This document shows positions 1-8,689 of a stretch of 64,000 bases of DNA, piece by piece. How positions within the stretch are numbered: the first letter of the stretch is position 1; every line of letters starts with the position of its first letter. The position numbers and the translations under genes are program-made. Origin of the DNA: Pseudosulfitobacter sp. DSM 107133 (GTDB taxonomy: Bacteria; Pseudomonadota; Alphaproteobacteria; Rhodobacterales; Rhodobacteraceae); assembly GCF_022788695.1 (NCBI RefSeq), contig NZ_CP085154.1, forward strand, positions 186,001 through 250,000, given 5' to 3'. Below the pieces are notes generated by a model that saw only the letters and a list, made by a program, of their open reading frames with translations, was not told where the DNA came from and did not search any database.

Positions 1-1142
1 GCATCATGGTGCGTCAGTGCCAGTCGAACACCTGCCCTGTCGGCGTGTGTACCCAGGACGAGTCGCTGCGTGGCAAGTTCACCGGCAACGCGGACAAGGT
101 CGTGAACCTGATCACCTTCTATGCGCAAGAAGTGCGCGAGCTGCTGGCGTCGATTGGTGCGCGCAGCCTGGACGATGTGATTGGTCGCGCGGACCTGCTG
201 GCGCAGGTGTCCCGCGGGTCGGCACATCTGGACGATCTTGACCTGAACCCGCTGTTGATCACCGTCGATGGCGCGTCGGAAATCGTCTATGACCGTGACA
301 AGCCGCGCAACGCGGTGCTGGACACGCTGGACGCCAAGATCGTGCGCGACGCCGCGCGGTTCCTGGAAGACGGCGAGAAGATGCAGCTGTCTTATGCGGT
401 GCAGAACACGCACCGTACCGTGGGCACACGCACTTCCAGCCATATCGTGCGCAAGTTCGGGATGCGCAATTCGTTGCAGCCCGACCACCTGACAGTGAAA
501 CTGACCGGCTCGGCGGGTCAATCGCTGGGTGCTTTTGCGGCGCCGGGGCTAAAGCTGGAAGTGTCGGGCGACGCCAACGACTATGTCGGCAAGGGGCTGT
601 CGGGCGGCACCATCGTGGTGCGTCCGCCGATGTCCTCGGGTATTGTTGCATCTGAAAACACCATCATCGGCAACACCGTGTTGTACGGTGCGACTGCGGG
701 CTATCTGTTCGCAGCAGGTCGTGCCGGCGAACGGTTTGCGGTGCGCAACTCGGGCGCGTCGGTGGTGATCGAAGGCTGTGGCAGCAACGGCTGTGAATAT
801 ATGACCGGCGGTGTTGCGGTGATTCTGGGCGATATCGGAGCCAACTTTGGCGCGGGCATGACCGGCGGCATGGCATATCTTTACAATCCTGTTGGTCAGG
901 CTTCCGCCATGATGAATATGGAAACCCTGGTGACATGCCCCGTGACTGTCGACCATTGGCAGAACCAGCTTGAAACCCTGCTGGAACGGCATCTTGAGGA
1001 GACCGGTAGCCAGAAGGCGGCAGATATACTTCAGCATTGGGATATCGAGCAGAAGCATTTCATGCAGGTCTGCCCGAAAGAGATGCTTGTGCATCTGCCC
1101 GCGCCCTTGTCGATCGAGGAAACAGCGATCCCGGCGGAGTAA
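1..1142 (+). CDS. gltB: Glutamate synthase large subunit, C-terminal part (partial)
   Basis: The window opens inside the C-terminal part of the large subunit of NADPH-dependent glutamate synthase, which makes two glutamates from glutamine and 2-oxoglutarate. About 378 residues are readable. They begin with three cysteines spaced C-x4-C-x4-C (CQSNTCPVGVC), the region known to carry the 3Fe-4S cluster. They continue through the glycine-rich right-handed beta-helix domain (SGGTIVV, GATAGYLFAAGRAG, GGVAVILG). The start codon lies outside the window and the frame is open from base 3. No gltD small subunit follows, so it lies upstream or elsewhere. A hairpin terminator follows the stop at once. Confidence 0.95.
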   Translation, partial: IMVRQCQSNTCPVGVCTQDESLRGKFTGNADKVVNLITFYAQEVRELLASIGARSLDDVIGRADLLAQVSRGSAHLDDLDLNPLLITVDGASEIVYDRDKPRNAVLDTLDAKIVRDAARFLEDGEKMQLSYAVQNTHRTVGTRTSSHIVRKFGMRNSLQPDHLTVKLTGSAGQSLGAFAAPGLKLEVSGDANDYVGKGLSGGTIVVRPPMSSGIVASENTIIGNTVLYGATAGYLFAAGRAGERFAVRNSGASVVIEGCGSNGCEYMTGGVAVILGDIGANFGAGMTGGMAYLYNPVGQASAMMNMETLVTCPVTVDHWQNQLETLLERHLEETGSQKAADILQHWDIEQKHFMQVCPKEMLVHLPAPLSIEETAIPAE

Positions 1143-1147
1143 TAACA

Positions 1148-1173
1148 GATGGGGCCTTTTGGCCCTATCTTTG
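1148..1173 (+). terminator. Intrinsic terminator of gltB
   Basis: A 9-base stem (GATGGGGCC paired with GGCCCTATC, one wobble) with a TTTT loop is followed by a short T run, 5 bases after the gltB stop. It overlaps the 3' end of the convergent small gene on the minus strand. Confidence 0.6.
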
Positions 1174-1416
1174 CATCATCGCGGCACGCGCATTTCGCAT
1201 ACGTTCTGCGTTAACGCGCGAGCCGACATAGGTGTTTTCAGCAAGAATGTCGGCCACGCGGCCGACATTGGTTCCCATCTTCGCGGCAATGACATTGTCA
1301 TCGTTGCCCGTCCAGCTGAGAAGCCAGACCGTGGCAGCATCGGCATAGCTGAGCACGGCAGGTTGTGGTGTTGTTGCCAATCCGGCGCTGCCGGAGGCAC
1401 TGATTGCAGTAATCAT
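1165..1416 (-). CDS. Small HTH-like protein of unknown function (83 aa)
   Basis: I chose the ATG at 1416 because GGAG lies 8 bases upstream; a longer reading of the frame (to 1659) has no such site. The 83-residue product has an alanine/serine-rich N-terminus. Its middle part (NVIAAKMGTNVGRVADIL) has the spacing of a helix-turn-helix, with an alanine-rich first helix, a GTN turn and a recognition helix, and its end is basic. No signal peptide or membrane segment is seen. It converges on gltB and shares its terminator region. A DNA-binding role is inference from the pattern only; I do not recognise the family. Confidence 0.6.
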   Translation of the reverse strand: MITAISASGSAGLATTPQPAVLSYADAATVWLLSWTGNDDNVIAAKMGTNVGRVADILAENTYVGSRVNAERMRNARAAMMQR

Positions 1417-1758
1417 CCCGAGGTCTCCATGTTGCGTTGCGGGAGTTGCGCGAACGGCGCAATTGCCGTTGACTGATGTTACCACGACACAGTGCGCAAC
1501 CCGACCTCTTAACATTTTGATATTTATTAAATTTCTCTGAATTTTGCGTGTTGCGCGAAAGCTGTCTCTGGTATCTTGCGGTTGGCTTGGGTTCGGCATC
1601 CATATCTTGTGGCATTTCTTGAGAGAGTCAGCCCATCTTGGGTTTCTGAATTGGCCCAAGGGGTAAAGGAAATCTCTCGAACTTTACCCGGTTCGACTTG
1701 TTTCGTCTGTGAACAGCCAATGATTGCGAGCCCGCGAGGGGACGTCTATAGCTGTTGG
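1417..1758. promoter_or_regulatory. Intergenic region between divergent small gene and mtgA
   Basis: This 342-base gap separates two divergent genes. Around 1510-1550 it is strikingly AT-rich (TTTTGATATTTATTAAAT) against a GC-rich background, as expected of promoter DNA. A weak hairpin (CTTGGG paired with CCCAAG, 12-base loop) lies near 1638-1661 in the likely mtgA leader. The mtgA frame is open upward to 1576, but that stretch has no ribosome site or family similarity. No other gene is seen. Confidence 0.4.
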
Positions 1759-2484
1759 ATGGCCCGGAAAGCGACGAAAAAAACGACCAAGACCAAGACA
1801 GCAAAGCGCCCGCGTCTGGGCCGCTGGCTGTTTAGATGGTGGTTGCGTGTCGTCAGCGTGGTCTTTCTGTTGATGGTTGCGGTGGTGCTGCTGTATTCGG
1901 TCGTAAACCCGCCAACGACTATCTACATGTTTCAGGAATCGCGCCGGTTGGGCGGGCTGGATCGTCAGTGGGTGCCATTGAAAAATATTGCCCCCGTGAT
2001 GGCCCGCTCGGTTGTGGCCGCTGAGGATGCGAATTTTTGCAATCATTGGGGCTTTGATCTGGTGGCCATTCGCACTGCCATCGAGGAAGGGTCGGGGCGC
2101 GGCGCGTCAACGATCAGCCAGCAGGTCGTGAAAAACGTCTTTCTCTGGCACGGGCGCAACTGGTCGCGCAAAGCACTCGAGGCTGTGATGACCCCGCTGA
2201 TCGAGGCGCTTTGGTCCAAGCGCCGGATCGTCGAAATCTATCTGAATGTGGCCGAGTTTGACGAGGGCGTTTTCGGCGTTGAAGCTGCAGCGCGCCATTA
2301 CTTTGGTGTGGGGCCCGAAGAACTGACCGCTGTGCAGGCCGCCCGTCTGGCGGCGATCCTGCCGCTGCCAAAAGAGCGATCCGCCAGCAATCCCAGCAAA
2401 TCCGTCCGGCGGCGCGCCGCCGCGATACTGGACGGGGCGGCAACAATTGACGCGGATGGGCGCGCAACCTGTTTCCAGAGTTGA
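1759..2484 (+). CDS. mtgA: Monofunctional biosynthetic peptidoglycan transglycosylase
   Basis: This is a membrane-anchored GT51 glycosyltransferase that polymerises lipid II into glycan strands in the periplasm. Starting at the ATG at 1759 gives 241 residues, the usual MtgA length; a start at 1720 is possible. A lysine-rich cytoplasmic tail (1-25) leads into one transmembrane helix (about 29-49). GT51 motifs follow in order: EDANFCNHWGFD with catalytic Glu89, GASTISQQVVKN (115-126), and the WSRKALEA stretch. No transpeptidase domain is present, which separates it from bifunctional penicillin-binding proteins. The ribosome site is weak. The next gene, fzlA, is also linked to cell division. Confidence 0.93.
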   Translation: MARKATKKTTKTKTAKRPRLGRWLFRWWLRVVSVVFLLMVAVVLLYSVVNPPTTIYMFQESRRLGGLDRQWVPLKNIAPVMARSVVAAEDANFCNHWGFDLVAIRTAIEEGSGRGASTISQQVVKNVFLWHGRNWSRKALEAVMTPLIEALWSKRRIVEIYLNVAEFDEGVFGVEAAARHYFGVGPEELTAVQAARLAAILPLPKERSASNPSKSVRRRAAAILDGAATIDADGRATCFQS

Positions 2485-2545
2485 AAAGGCCCGTCGCCCC
2501 GTGCAAGGAAGGTGAACGTTTCGTTCCCCTTATAGCGGATGTCCC

Positions 2546-3211
2546 ATGGCCAAAATGTTTCACGTCCCCCTGTCCCCCTTCTGCCGCAAGGTGCGTCTCA
2601 GCCTTGCCGAGAAGAAGATCGGGGTTGATCTGGTTGAAGAGAAATATTGGGAAGGCGACGCGGATTTTCTGCGCCGCAATCCTGCTGCCAAGGTGCCTGT
2701 TTTGCAACTGGACGGGCTGATCATGTCTGAGAGCGGTCCGATTTGCGAATACCTTGAAGAGACGCGGCCCGAACCATCCTTGCTGCCCAAGGATCCGGTT
2801 GCCCGGCTGGAGGTGCGGCGGCTGGTCGGCTGGTTCGACGACAAGTTTCACAACGAGGTCACGTCAAAGTTGCTGTACGAGCGGGTGAACAAGAAGATGA
2901 TGGGTCAGGGCTATCCCGATTCGAAGAATGTGAAAGCCGGGGCCAAGGCGATCAAATATCATCTGGATTACATGACCTGGCTGCTGGATCACCGCCGCTG
3001 GCTGGCGGGGGACCAGATGACGCTGGCTGATTTTGCGGCTGCGGCGCATCTTTCGTCTTTGGACTATATCTCGGACGTGGACTGGAACCGGTCGGCGGTG
3101 GTCAAGGACTGGTACGCCAAGATCAAGAGCCGCCCCGCATTTCGCAACATTCTGGCCGATCAGGTGCCCGGCTTCCCACCGCCACGACATTACAATGACC
3201 TGGATTTTTAA
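2546..3211 (+). CDS. fzlA: GST-fold FtsZ-binding protein FzlA
   Basis: The 221-residue protein has an N-terminal thioredoxin-like GST domain (SPFCRKVRLSL, then the NPAAKVPVL cis-proline segment and an ESGPICEYLEE turn). An all-helical C-terminal domain follows (LAGDQMTLADFAAAAHLSSLDY). The tail ends in PPRHYNDLDF, matching the conserved acidic C-terminus of alphaproteobacterial FzlA. In Caulobacter FzlA binds FtsZ filaments and links the Z-ring to septal wall synthesis. Placement beside mtgA fits a division role. An ordinary glutathione transferase is the alternative, but the tail argues for FzlA. The start follows mtgA by about 60 bases. Confidence 0.8.
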   Translation: MAKMFHVPLSPFCRKVRLSLAEKKIGVDLVEEKYWEGDADFLRRNPAAKVPVLQLDGLIMSESGPICEYLEETRPEPSLLPKDPVARLEVRRLVGWFDDKFHNEVTSKLLYERVNKKMMGQGYPDSKNVKAGAKAIKYHLDYMTWLLDHRRWLAGDQMTLADFAAAAHLSSLDYISDVDWNRSAVVKDWYAKIKSRPAFRNILADQVPGFPPPRHYNDLDF

Positions 3212-3283
3212 GGCTGCCCTGGCGCAGGGGCTCTGCCCCTCGGCCTATGGCCTCACCCCGGGATTTTTTGAACCAGAGAAGAT
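3212..3283 (+). repeat. GC-rich double-hairpin intergenic repeat, copy 1
   Basis: Between fzlA and queG lie two small palindromes, GGGGC-TCT-GCCCC and GGCC-TAT-GGCC, followed by CCCCGGGATTTTTTG and a GAGAAGAT tail that runs into the queG ATG. The same architecture recurs at 27220 and 36991. The tail appears to supply the Shine-Dalgarno sequence of queG. Confidence 0.7.
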
Positions 3284-4312
3284 ATGGACCTGAAGCAACA
3301 GGTAGTCGCGCGGGCCCTTGAAGAGGGTTTTGTCATGGCGCGCGTGTGTCGGCCGGATTCGGTGCCGCAGGCAGCGGAGCGGCTGCAAGAGTTTGTCAAC
3401 GCGGGCTATCACGGGCAGATGGGCTGGATGACTGAACGGATGCACTGGCGGGGCAACCCGGCGGCGCTGTGGCCCGAGGCGCAATCGGTGATCATGTTGG
3501 CCGAAAGCTATGCGCCGGACTATGACCCGCTGCCATTGCTGGAGGCGCGCGGGCAAGGTGTAATTTCGGCCTATGCGCAGGGGCGTGATTACCATGATGT
3601 CGTCAAGAAGCGGCTCAAGCGGTTGGGGCGCTGGTTGATTGAGACCGCCGGGGGCGAGATCAAGGTGTTTGTCGATACAGCACCTGTGCCTGAAAAGGCG
3701 CTGGGGCAGGCGGCAGGGTTGGGCTGGCAGGGGAAACACACCAGCTTGCTCAGCCGGGAATGGGGCAATTGGGCCTTTTTAGGCTCTGTTTTTACCACGC
3801 TAAAGCTTGCGCCGGATGCGCCCGAAGTGGGGCATTGCGGGTCTTGTACCGCCTGTCTGGACATCTGTCCGACCAATGCCTTTCCCGCGCCCTATCAAAT
3901 GGACGCACGGCGGTGCATTTCCTATCTGACGATTGAACATGCGGGTCCGGTCGACGCAGAGCTGCGGGCCTTGATGGGCAACCGCATTTACGGATGTGAT
4001 GACTGTCTGGCCGTCTGTCCCTGGAACAAGTTTGCCGTCGCAGCCAGCGATATGCGTTATCACGGGGGTGTCGGTGCGCCGCCCTTGGCAGAGCTGGCTG
4101 CATTGGATGATGCCGGGTTTCGTGCGCGGTTCTCCGGTTCTCCGGTCAAGCGCATCGGTCGCAATCGGTTTGTGCGCAACGTGTTGTACGCGATCGGGAA
4201 TTCAGGTGTCGCAGACCTGCTGCCGGTGGCCTGCGGACTGTGTGAAGATACGGATGCTACGGTGGCCGATGCGGCACGCTGGGCAGTGGCGCAATTGAAG
4301 GGAACAGCCTGA
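3284..4312 (+). CDS. queG: Epoxyqueuosine reductase
   Basis: QueG performs the last step of queuosine synthesis, reducing epoxyqueuosine to queuosine in the anticodon of GUN tRNAs. It uses a cobalamin cofactor and two 4Fe-4S clusters. The 342-residue protein shows both cluster motifs, [12 protein letters not shown] at about residue 186 and CDDCLAVCP at about 237. The N-terminal YHGQMGWM and RNP-like segments are typical of the cobalamin-binding half. It is somewhat shorter than the E. coli enzyme because the C-terminal repeats are reduced. Its TGA overlaps the next ATG by one base (TGATG), so hyuA is translationally coupled. Confidence 0.95.
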   Translation: MDLKQQVVARALEEGFVMARVCRPDSVPQAAERLQEFVNAGYHGQMGWMTERMHWRGNPAALWPEAQSVIMLAESYAPDYDPLPLLEARGQGVISAYAQGRDYHDVVKKRLKRLGRWLIETAGGEIKVFVDTAPVPEKALGQAAGLGWQGKHTSLLSREWGNWAFLGSVFTTLKLAPDAPEVGHCGSCTACLDICPTNAFPAPYQMDARRCISYLTIEHAGPVDAELRALMGNRIYGCDDCLAVCPWNKFAVAASDMRYHGGVGAPPLAELAALDDAGFRARFSGSPVKRIGRNRFVRNVLYAIGNSGVADLLPVACGLCEDTDATVADAARWAVAQLKGTA

Positions 4313-6318
4313 TGGCGATCTTGTTGGGCGTGGATACGGGCGGAACCTATACCGATGCGGTGTTGATCCGGGATGAACAGGTGGTGATCGCCAGTGCCAA
4401 GGCGCTGACAACGCGGCAGGATCTGGCGATTGGTGTGGGTGCCGCAGTGCGCGCGGTGCTCTCGCAGTCGGGTGTGACGGCGGATCAGGTGACGATGGCG
4501 TCGCTGTCGACGACATTGGCCACAAATGCGCTGGTCGAGGGGCAAGGCGGGCGCGTGGCGCTGGTGTATATCGGCTTTCGCGAGCGGGACCTTGACGCGC
4601 ACGGCCTGCGCGATGCCCTGAAGGGGGATCCGTATATTGTGCTGGGCGGGGGCCATGATCATGCGGGCGTCGAAGTGGCGTCGCTGGATGAAACATCGCT
4701 GATTGCCTTTTTAGAGACACATAAAGCGGATGTAAGCGGCTTTGCCGTCGCGGCGCAATTTGGCACGCGCAATACGGCGCATGAAGTGCGGGCGGCGGAG
4801 TTAGTGACGCAGATCACCGGGCGACCGGTTTCGGCGTCGCACCAGTTGTCAGCCAAATTGAACGGGCCCAAGCGGGCGCTGACTGCCGTGCTGAATGGGC
4901 GGTTGATCGGGCTGACCTTGCGATTGATCGGGCGCGCCGAGCAGGTGCTGGCTGATCTGGGGATCACCGCGCCGATGATGGTTGTGCGTGGCGACGGAGC
5001 GCTGATGAGCGCGGCGCAGGCGCGGGCGCGCCCCATTGAAACGATCCTGAGCGGGCCTGCGGCATCAATCGTCGGCGCGCGCTGGATGACAGGCGCAGAG
5101 ACAGCTTTGGTCAGTGATATCGGCGGGACCACAACAGATGTGGCGATGCTGAAGAATGGCCGTCCTGCGATTGATCCGGCGGGCGCGCGCGTGGGTCCCT
5201 ATCGCACCATGGTCGAGGCGGTAGCGATGCGGACGACGGGGCTGGGCGGTGATAGCGAGGTGCATTTTACCGTTGACGGGTTGCTGGGGGGCGTGACCCT
5301 GGGGCCGCGCAGGCTGTTGCCGGTTTCGCTGCTCGCACACGCGGCAGAAGACGCGGTGTTGCCCGTGTTAGAGCAACAATTGCGCAGAACGACACCGGGC
5401 GAATATGACGCGCGTTTTGTGCGTGCGGTGCCGGGGATCGAGGCACACGGGCTGGCGGCGCGGGACGCGGACCTGTTGGCACGGATCGGTGTCGAGGTCT
5501 GGCCGATGGGCAAGGTTCTGCGGTCGCGCATGGAAATCGCCTCTCTCAAACGGTTGGTCGAGCGTGGGTTGGTGCAGATCGCGGGGGTTACGCCTTCGGA
5601 TGCGGCGCATGTTCTGGGACGTGTCGCGGCATGGCATAGAGATGCGGCGCGGATGGCCTTGGAACTGTTCGGCAGGCGACGCACCGGGGCAGGGGTAACC
5701 TTGGCACGGGACCCGCAGGTTATGGCGCAGATCATCGTGGATCGGTTGACCCATCAAACCGGCCTGGCCTTGTTAGAGACTGCTTTTGATGAAGACCCCC
5801 AGGATTTCGGCCTTCCGCCGGATGTGTTGGCGCGTCATGTTTTGATGCAACGCGGGCTCGGGAAATACGCAGGGGTCCTGCGCATTGATACCGGTCTGAA
5901 CGTGCCTGTTGTCGGACTGGGGGCGTCAGCGGCCAGCTATTACCCGGCGGTAGGGGCGTTGATGGGCTGCGAGATGATCCTGCCGGAACATGCAGGGGTT
6001 GCCAACGCCATAGGGGCGGTTGTCGGGCGGGTGACCATGCGGCGCAGCGGCACGATTACATCGCCAAGTGAAGGGCGGTTCCGCGTGCATTTGGACAGCG
6101 GTCCTGAGGATTTTCAGGCGTCAGATGTGGCACTGACACGGCTTGAATCGGCCCTGCGCACGGCAGCGGTTGCGGATGCCGAGGCCGCAGGCGCGGGGGA
6201 TATCCAGATAAGGGTCGAGCGGGACGTGCGCACCGCCGAAGCAGAGGCGCGGCAAGTGTTTGTCGAGGCGACACTGACGGTCGAGGCGTCGGGCCGCCCG
6301 CGTGTCGCGGACGGCTGA
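4312..6318 (+). CDS. Hydantoinase/oxoprolinase family protein (HyuA type)
   Basis: This 668-residue protein belongs to the ATP-dependent hydantoinase A / 5-oxoprolinase family. It opens with the phosphate-binding segment VDTGGTYTDAVLI. A second actin-fold signature, DIGGTTTDVAML, lies near residue 267, and the N-terminal hydantoinase/oxoprolinase domain precedes the hydantoinase A domain. Family members open cyclic amides or imides such as 5-oxoproline, N-methylhydantoin or caprolactam, or carboxylate ketones; the substrate cannot be read here. No HyuB-type partner lies beside it, although most relatives need one. It overlaps queG by one base, which suggests co-transcription rather than a shared pathway. 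Confidence 0.85.
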   Translation: MAILLGVDTGGTYTDAVLIRDEQVVIASAKALTTRQDLAIGVGAAVRAVLSQSGVTADQVTMASLSTTLATNALVEGQGGRVALVYIGFRERDLDAHGLRDALKGDPYIVLGGGHDHAGVEVASLDETSLIAFLETHKADVSGFAVAAQFGTRNTAHEVRAAELVTQITGRPVSASHQLSAKLNGPKRALTAVLNGRLIGLTLRLIGRAEQVLADLGITAPMMVVRGDGALMSAAQARARPIETILSGPAASIVGARWMTGAETALVSDIGGTTTDVAMLKNGRPAIDPAGARVGPYRTMVEAVAMRTTGLGGDSEVHFTVDGLLGGVTLGPRRLLPVSLLAHAAEDAVLPVLEQQLRRTTPGEYDARFVRAVPGIEAHGLAARDADLLARIGVEVWPMGKVLRSRMEIASLKRLVERGLVQIAGVTPSDAAHVLGRVAAWHRDAARMALELFGRRRTGAGVTLARDPQVMAQIIVDRLTHQTGLALLETAFDEDPQDFGLPPDVLARHVLMQRGLGKYAGVLRIDTGLNVPVVGLGASAASYYPAVGALMGCEMILPEHAGVANAIGAVVGRVTMRRSGTITSPSEGRFRVHLDSGPEDFQASDVALTRLESALRTAAVADAEAAGAGDIQIRVERDVRTAEAEARQVFVEATLTVEASGRPRVADG

Positions 6319-6334
6319 TATTGCGTACCAGGGT

Positions 6335-6841
6335 CTATTCTGCGGCGCGCCTGGGCAGCACCCAGTCCGGGCGCACAAAGTGACAGGTGTACCCGTTGGG
6401 AATACGTTCCAGATAGTCCTGATGCTCTGGCTCTGCTTCCCAGAAATCTCCGACGGGTTCCACCTCTGTCACCACCTTGCCGGGCCACAGGCCGGATGCT
6501 TCGACATCGGCGATTGTGTCCAGTGCCACGGCTTTCTGGTCTTCGTCGACATAGTAGATTGCCGAACGATAGCTCAGGCCCACATCGTTGCCCTGACGGT
6601 TGGGCGTGGTCGGGTCGTGGATCTGGAAAAAGAACTCCAGCAAGGCGCGATAAGAAACGACAGCAGGATCATAGATGATCTCGATGCCTTCGGCATGGGT
6701 GCCGTGGTTGCGGTAGGTCGCGTTGGGCACGTTACCGCCGGTGTATCCGACGCGGGTGGATTTCACGCCGGGACGCTTGCGGATCAGGTCTTCCATGCCC
6801 CAGAAACACCCACCGGCCAGAACTGCGCGTGCGGTGCTCAT
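6335..6841 (-). CDS. msrA: Peptide-methionine (S)-S-oxide reductase
   Basis: MsrA repairs oxidised methionine (S epimer) in proteins. The 168-residue protein carries the catalytic GCFWGMED motif at residues 11-18, then [16 protein letters not shown] and the EYHQDYL-like segment [15 protein letters not shown]. Its ATG at 6841 overlaps the msrB stop by four bases (ATGA), so the two repair enzymes are translated together and cover both methionine sulfoxide epimers. It converges on the hydantoinase gene with a gap of only 16 bases. No signal peptide is seen, so it acts in the cytoplasm. Confidence 0.96.
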   Translation of the reverse strand: MSTARAVLAGGCFWGMEDLIRKRPGVKSTRVGYTGGNVPNATYRNHGTHAEGIEIIYDPAVVSYRALLEFFFQIHDPTTPNRQGNDVGLSYRSAIYYVDEDQKAVALDTIADVEASGLWPGKVVTEVEPVGDFWEAEPEHQDYLERIPNGYTCHFVRPDWVLPRRAAE

Positions 6842-7287
6842 GCCACGTCCTCTACCTGGTCAAGGTAGTCTCCATAGCCTTCGGCCTGCATGTCATCGCG
6901 ATGCACAAACCGCAACGATGCCGAGTTGATGCAATAGCGCAGGCCGCCACGGTCGCGGGGGCCGTCAGGGAAAACGTGGCCCAGGTGGCTGTCGCCATGG
7001 GCGCTGCGCACTTCGGTGCGGATCATGCCCAGGCTTGCGTCGCGCAATTCGGTTACATGGGCGGGCTCGATCGGTTTGGTAAAGCTTGGCCAGCCGCAGC
7101 CGCTTTCGTATTTGTCGGCAGAGGCAAACAGCGGCTCACCCGATACGATATCGACGTATATGCCGGGCGCCTTGTTGTCCAACAGCTTGCCCGTGCCGGG
7201 ACGCTCGGTGCCGTTCTGTTGGGTTACATGATATTCCTCGGGGGACAGGCGCGCGATTGCGTCGGGGTCTTTGGTGTATCTGGTCAT
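6838..7287 (-). CDS. msrB: Peptide-methionine (R)-S-oxide reductase, zinc-free type
   Basis: MsrB reduces the R epimer of methionine sulfoxide. The start at 7287 is fixed by AGGAGG 5 bases upstream, giving 149 residues; a further in-frame ATG at 7347 is less likely. The catalytic cysteine sits in [12 protein letters not shown] and a probable resolving cysteine in ESGCGWPSF. The two CxxC zinc pairs found in many MsrB proteins are missing: [11 protein letters not shown] and GDSHLGHVF carry no cysteines there. The gene is first of a two-gene operon with msrA. The 150-base gap to the divergent peroxidase gene may hold a shared oxidative-stress promoter, which is inference. Confidence 0.95.
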   Translation of the reverse strand: MTRYTKDPDAIARLSPEEYHVTQQNGTERPGTGKLLDNKAPGIYVDIVSGEPLFASADKYESGCGWPSFTKPIEPAHVTELRDASLGMIRTEVRSAHGDSHLGHVFPDGPRDRGGLRYCINSASLRFVHRDDMQAEGYGDYLDQVEDVA

Positions 7288-7437
7288 AGTGCCTCCTGCG
7301 GATTGGATTGCCTTGGTCATAAGATGGGGTGTGCCTGTGCAATTCAAAGGGATGTTACAATCTGGTCACGGAAAGGAAAGGTGATCCGGCAGCCGTTATG
7401 TCGCGTATACACAAACAGACGCCACAGGAGCCATGCC

Positions 7438-7971
7438 ATGAAACGCCTTGCCCAACTGTTCGCCGGCCTTAGTGTCAGTCTTGCCTTTGTTGCGGTTGCT
7501 TGGGCTGGTGTCAGCGGGCACCGGTTTTCCAATATCGACGGCGGGCAGCTGGCGATGGACGATTGGGCGGGACGCCCCGTGCTGGTTGTGAACACTGCAT
7601 CGCAATGTGCCTATACACCGCAATATGCCCAGCTTCAGACCCTGTATGACCGTTACAAGGCGCGCGGGTTGGTGGTGCTGGCCGTACCGTCGGATGATTT
7701 CCGGCAAGAGCTGGGCAGTGCTGCCGAGGTCAAAGAGTTTTGCGAGCTGACTTTTGGTCTGGATATGCCGATGACCGACATCACCCATGTCACAGGGGCC
7801 CTGGCGCATCCATTCTATGCGCAGGTACGCGACGAAACCGGTTTTGAACCCCGCTGGAATTTCCACAAGGTGTTGATCGGCCCCGAAGGGCAGGTCGCCG
7901 CGACATGGGGGTCGGGCACCAGGCCGCTGTCCCCGCCTGTGATCCAGGCAATCGAAGCGCTGCTGGATTGA
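7438..7971 (+). CDS. Glutathione peroxidase family protein, exported
   Basis: The ATG at 7438 follows AGGAG by seven bases and gives 177 residues; the frame upstream is open by chance. An N-terminal signal peptide (KRLAQLFAG, then a hydrophobic stretch ending near AWA at residue 23) sends it to the periplasm. The peroxidase core shows NTASQCAYTPQY with peroxidatic Cys57 in place of selenocysteine, and the conserved WNFHK motif. A LVVLAVPSDDF segment corresponds to the glutamine/asparagine strand of the family. Bacterial relatives often use thioredoxin rather than glutathione. It is divergent from msrBA, which suggests an antioxidant neighbourhood. Confidence 0.88.
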   Translation: MKRLAQLFAGLSVSLAFVAVAWAGVSGHRFSNIDGGQLAMDDWAGRPVLVVNTASQCAYTPQYAQLQTLYDRYKARGLVVLAVPSDDFRQELGSAAEVKEFCELTFGLDMPMTDITHVTGALAHPFYAQVRDETGFEPRWNFHKVLIGPEGQVAATWGSGTRPLSPPVIQAIEALLD

Positions 7972-7999
7972 CAGGCCGACGATCAGCGAACTGCGGGCA

Positions 8000-8689
8000 C
8001 TATTTCTTTAGCAAACGCAGATCGAAATAACCCGAAGCGGTGCCGCCCCATTGACGCGATTTCCAGACAGTGCCGTCCCGGCGATCTACCCAATAGTGGT
8101 TTGCGAACCGGCCGGAACCGTTGATGCAATCTTCGCGCAAATGGACGGTGGGAAAGCTGCGCCCGACAATTTCAAGGCTCTCTGCGCCAAGGTTGTGAAC
8201 CTCGCAGCTGAGCGACATGCGGTTTACCCCGTTTACATCGTTGCGAAAATACATGACCCGCTGGCCCGCGCTGGCGTTGCGCGTGCGCACGGCAGTAAGG
8301 GCGGGCGTGACCTCTGCCGAGGCGATGTCGTTGCCCAATCCGCGGGTGCCGATCAGGATACCATCGCGCAGGATAACCTGGTTGTTTCCGCGTGTGCTCC
8401 AAACAACGACGGTGCCGTCGCCATCGCGCACTTGTGTGGGAATCAGATAGGCGGTCTGCCCGCGTTTGGCTGAAATGACCTCAAGCGAAGGTGTGCGCAG
8501 CCCGTCCAGCAATGGCCGTGTCAGTGTCGGCAGCGCTGGCGGGTTTCGCTTTGCCTTGCGTTGGGCGATGGCAAGTTTGGCCATGTCTCCCAAGGAGGCA
8601 GCTTGCGTCGTTGCTGTTTCTGTGCCGCCAGAGCAAGCCGAGAGCAGTGCAATTGCGGCGAGTGCCGCATAGGTTCCCAGCGTTCTCAT
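8000..8689 (-). CDS. YjbF/GfcB-family outer-membrane lipoprotein
   Basis: The 229-residue product has a lipoprotein signal peptide with lipobox LLSACSG (Cys19). The mature part matches the YjbF/GfcB group found in group 4 capsule and Yjb exopolysaccharide operons: TPSLEVISAKRGQTAYLIP, VVWSTRGNNQVILRDGILIGTRGLG, and a C-terminal WKSRQW strand. Its start overlaps the yjbH stop by four bases (ATGA), so the pair is translated together. Known yjbEFGH operons make or secrete an extracellular polysaccharide. The exact role of YjbF is not established. It is the last gene of the minus-strand block. Confidence 0.85.
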   Translation of the reverse strand: MRTLGTYAALAAIALLSACSGGTETATTQAASLGDMAKLAIAQRKAKRNPPALPTLTRPLLDGLRTPSLEVISAKRGQTAYLIPTQVRDGDGTVVVWSTRGNNQVILRDGILIGTRGLGNDIASAEVTPALTAVRTRNASAGQRVMYFRNDVNGVNRMSLSCEVHNLGAESLEIVGRSFPTVHLREDCINGSGRFANHYWVDRRDGTVWKSRQWGGTASGYFDLRLLKK

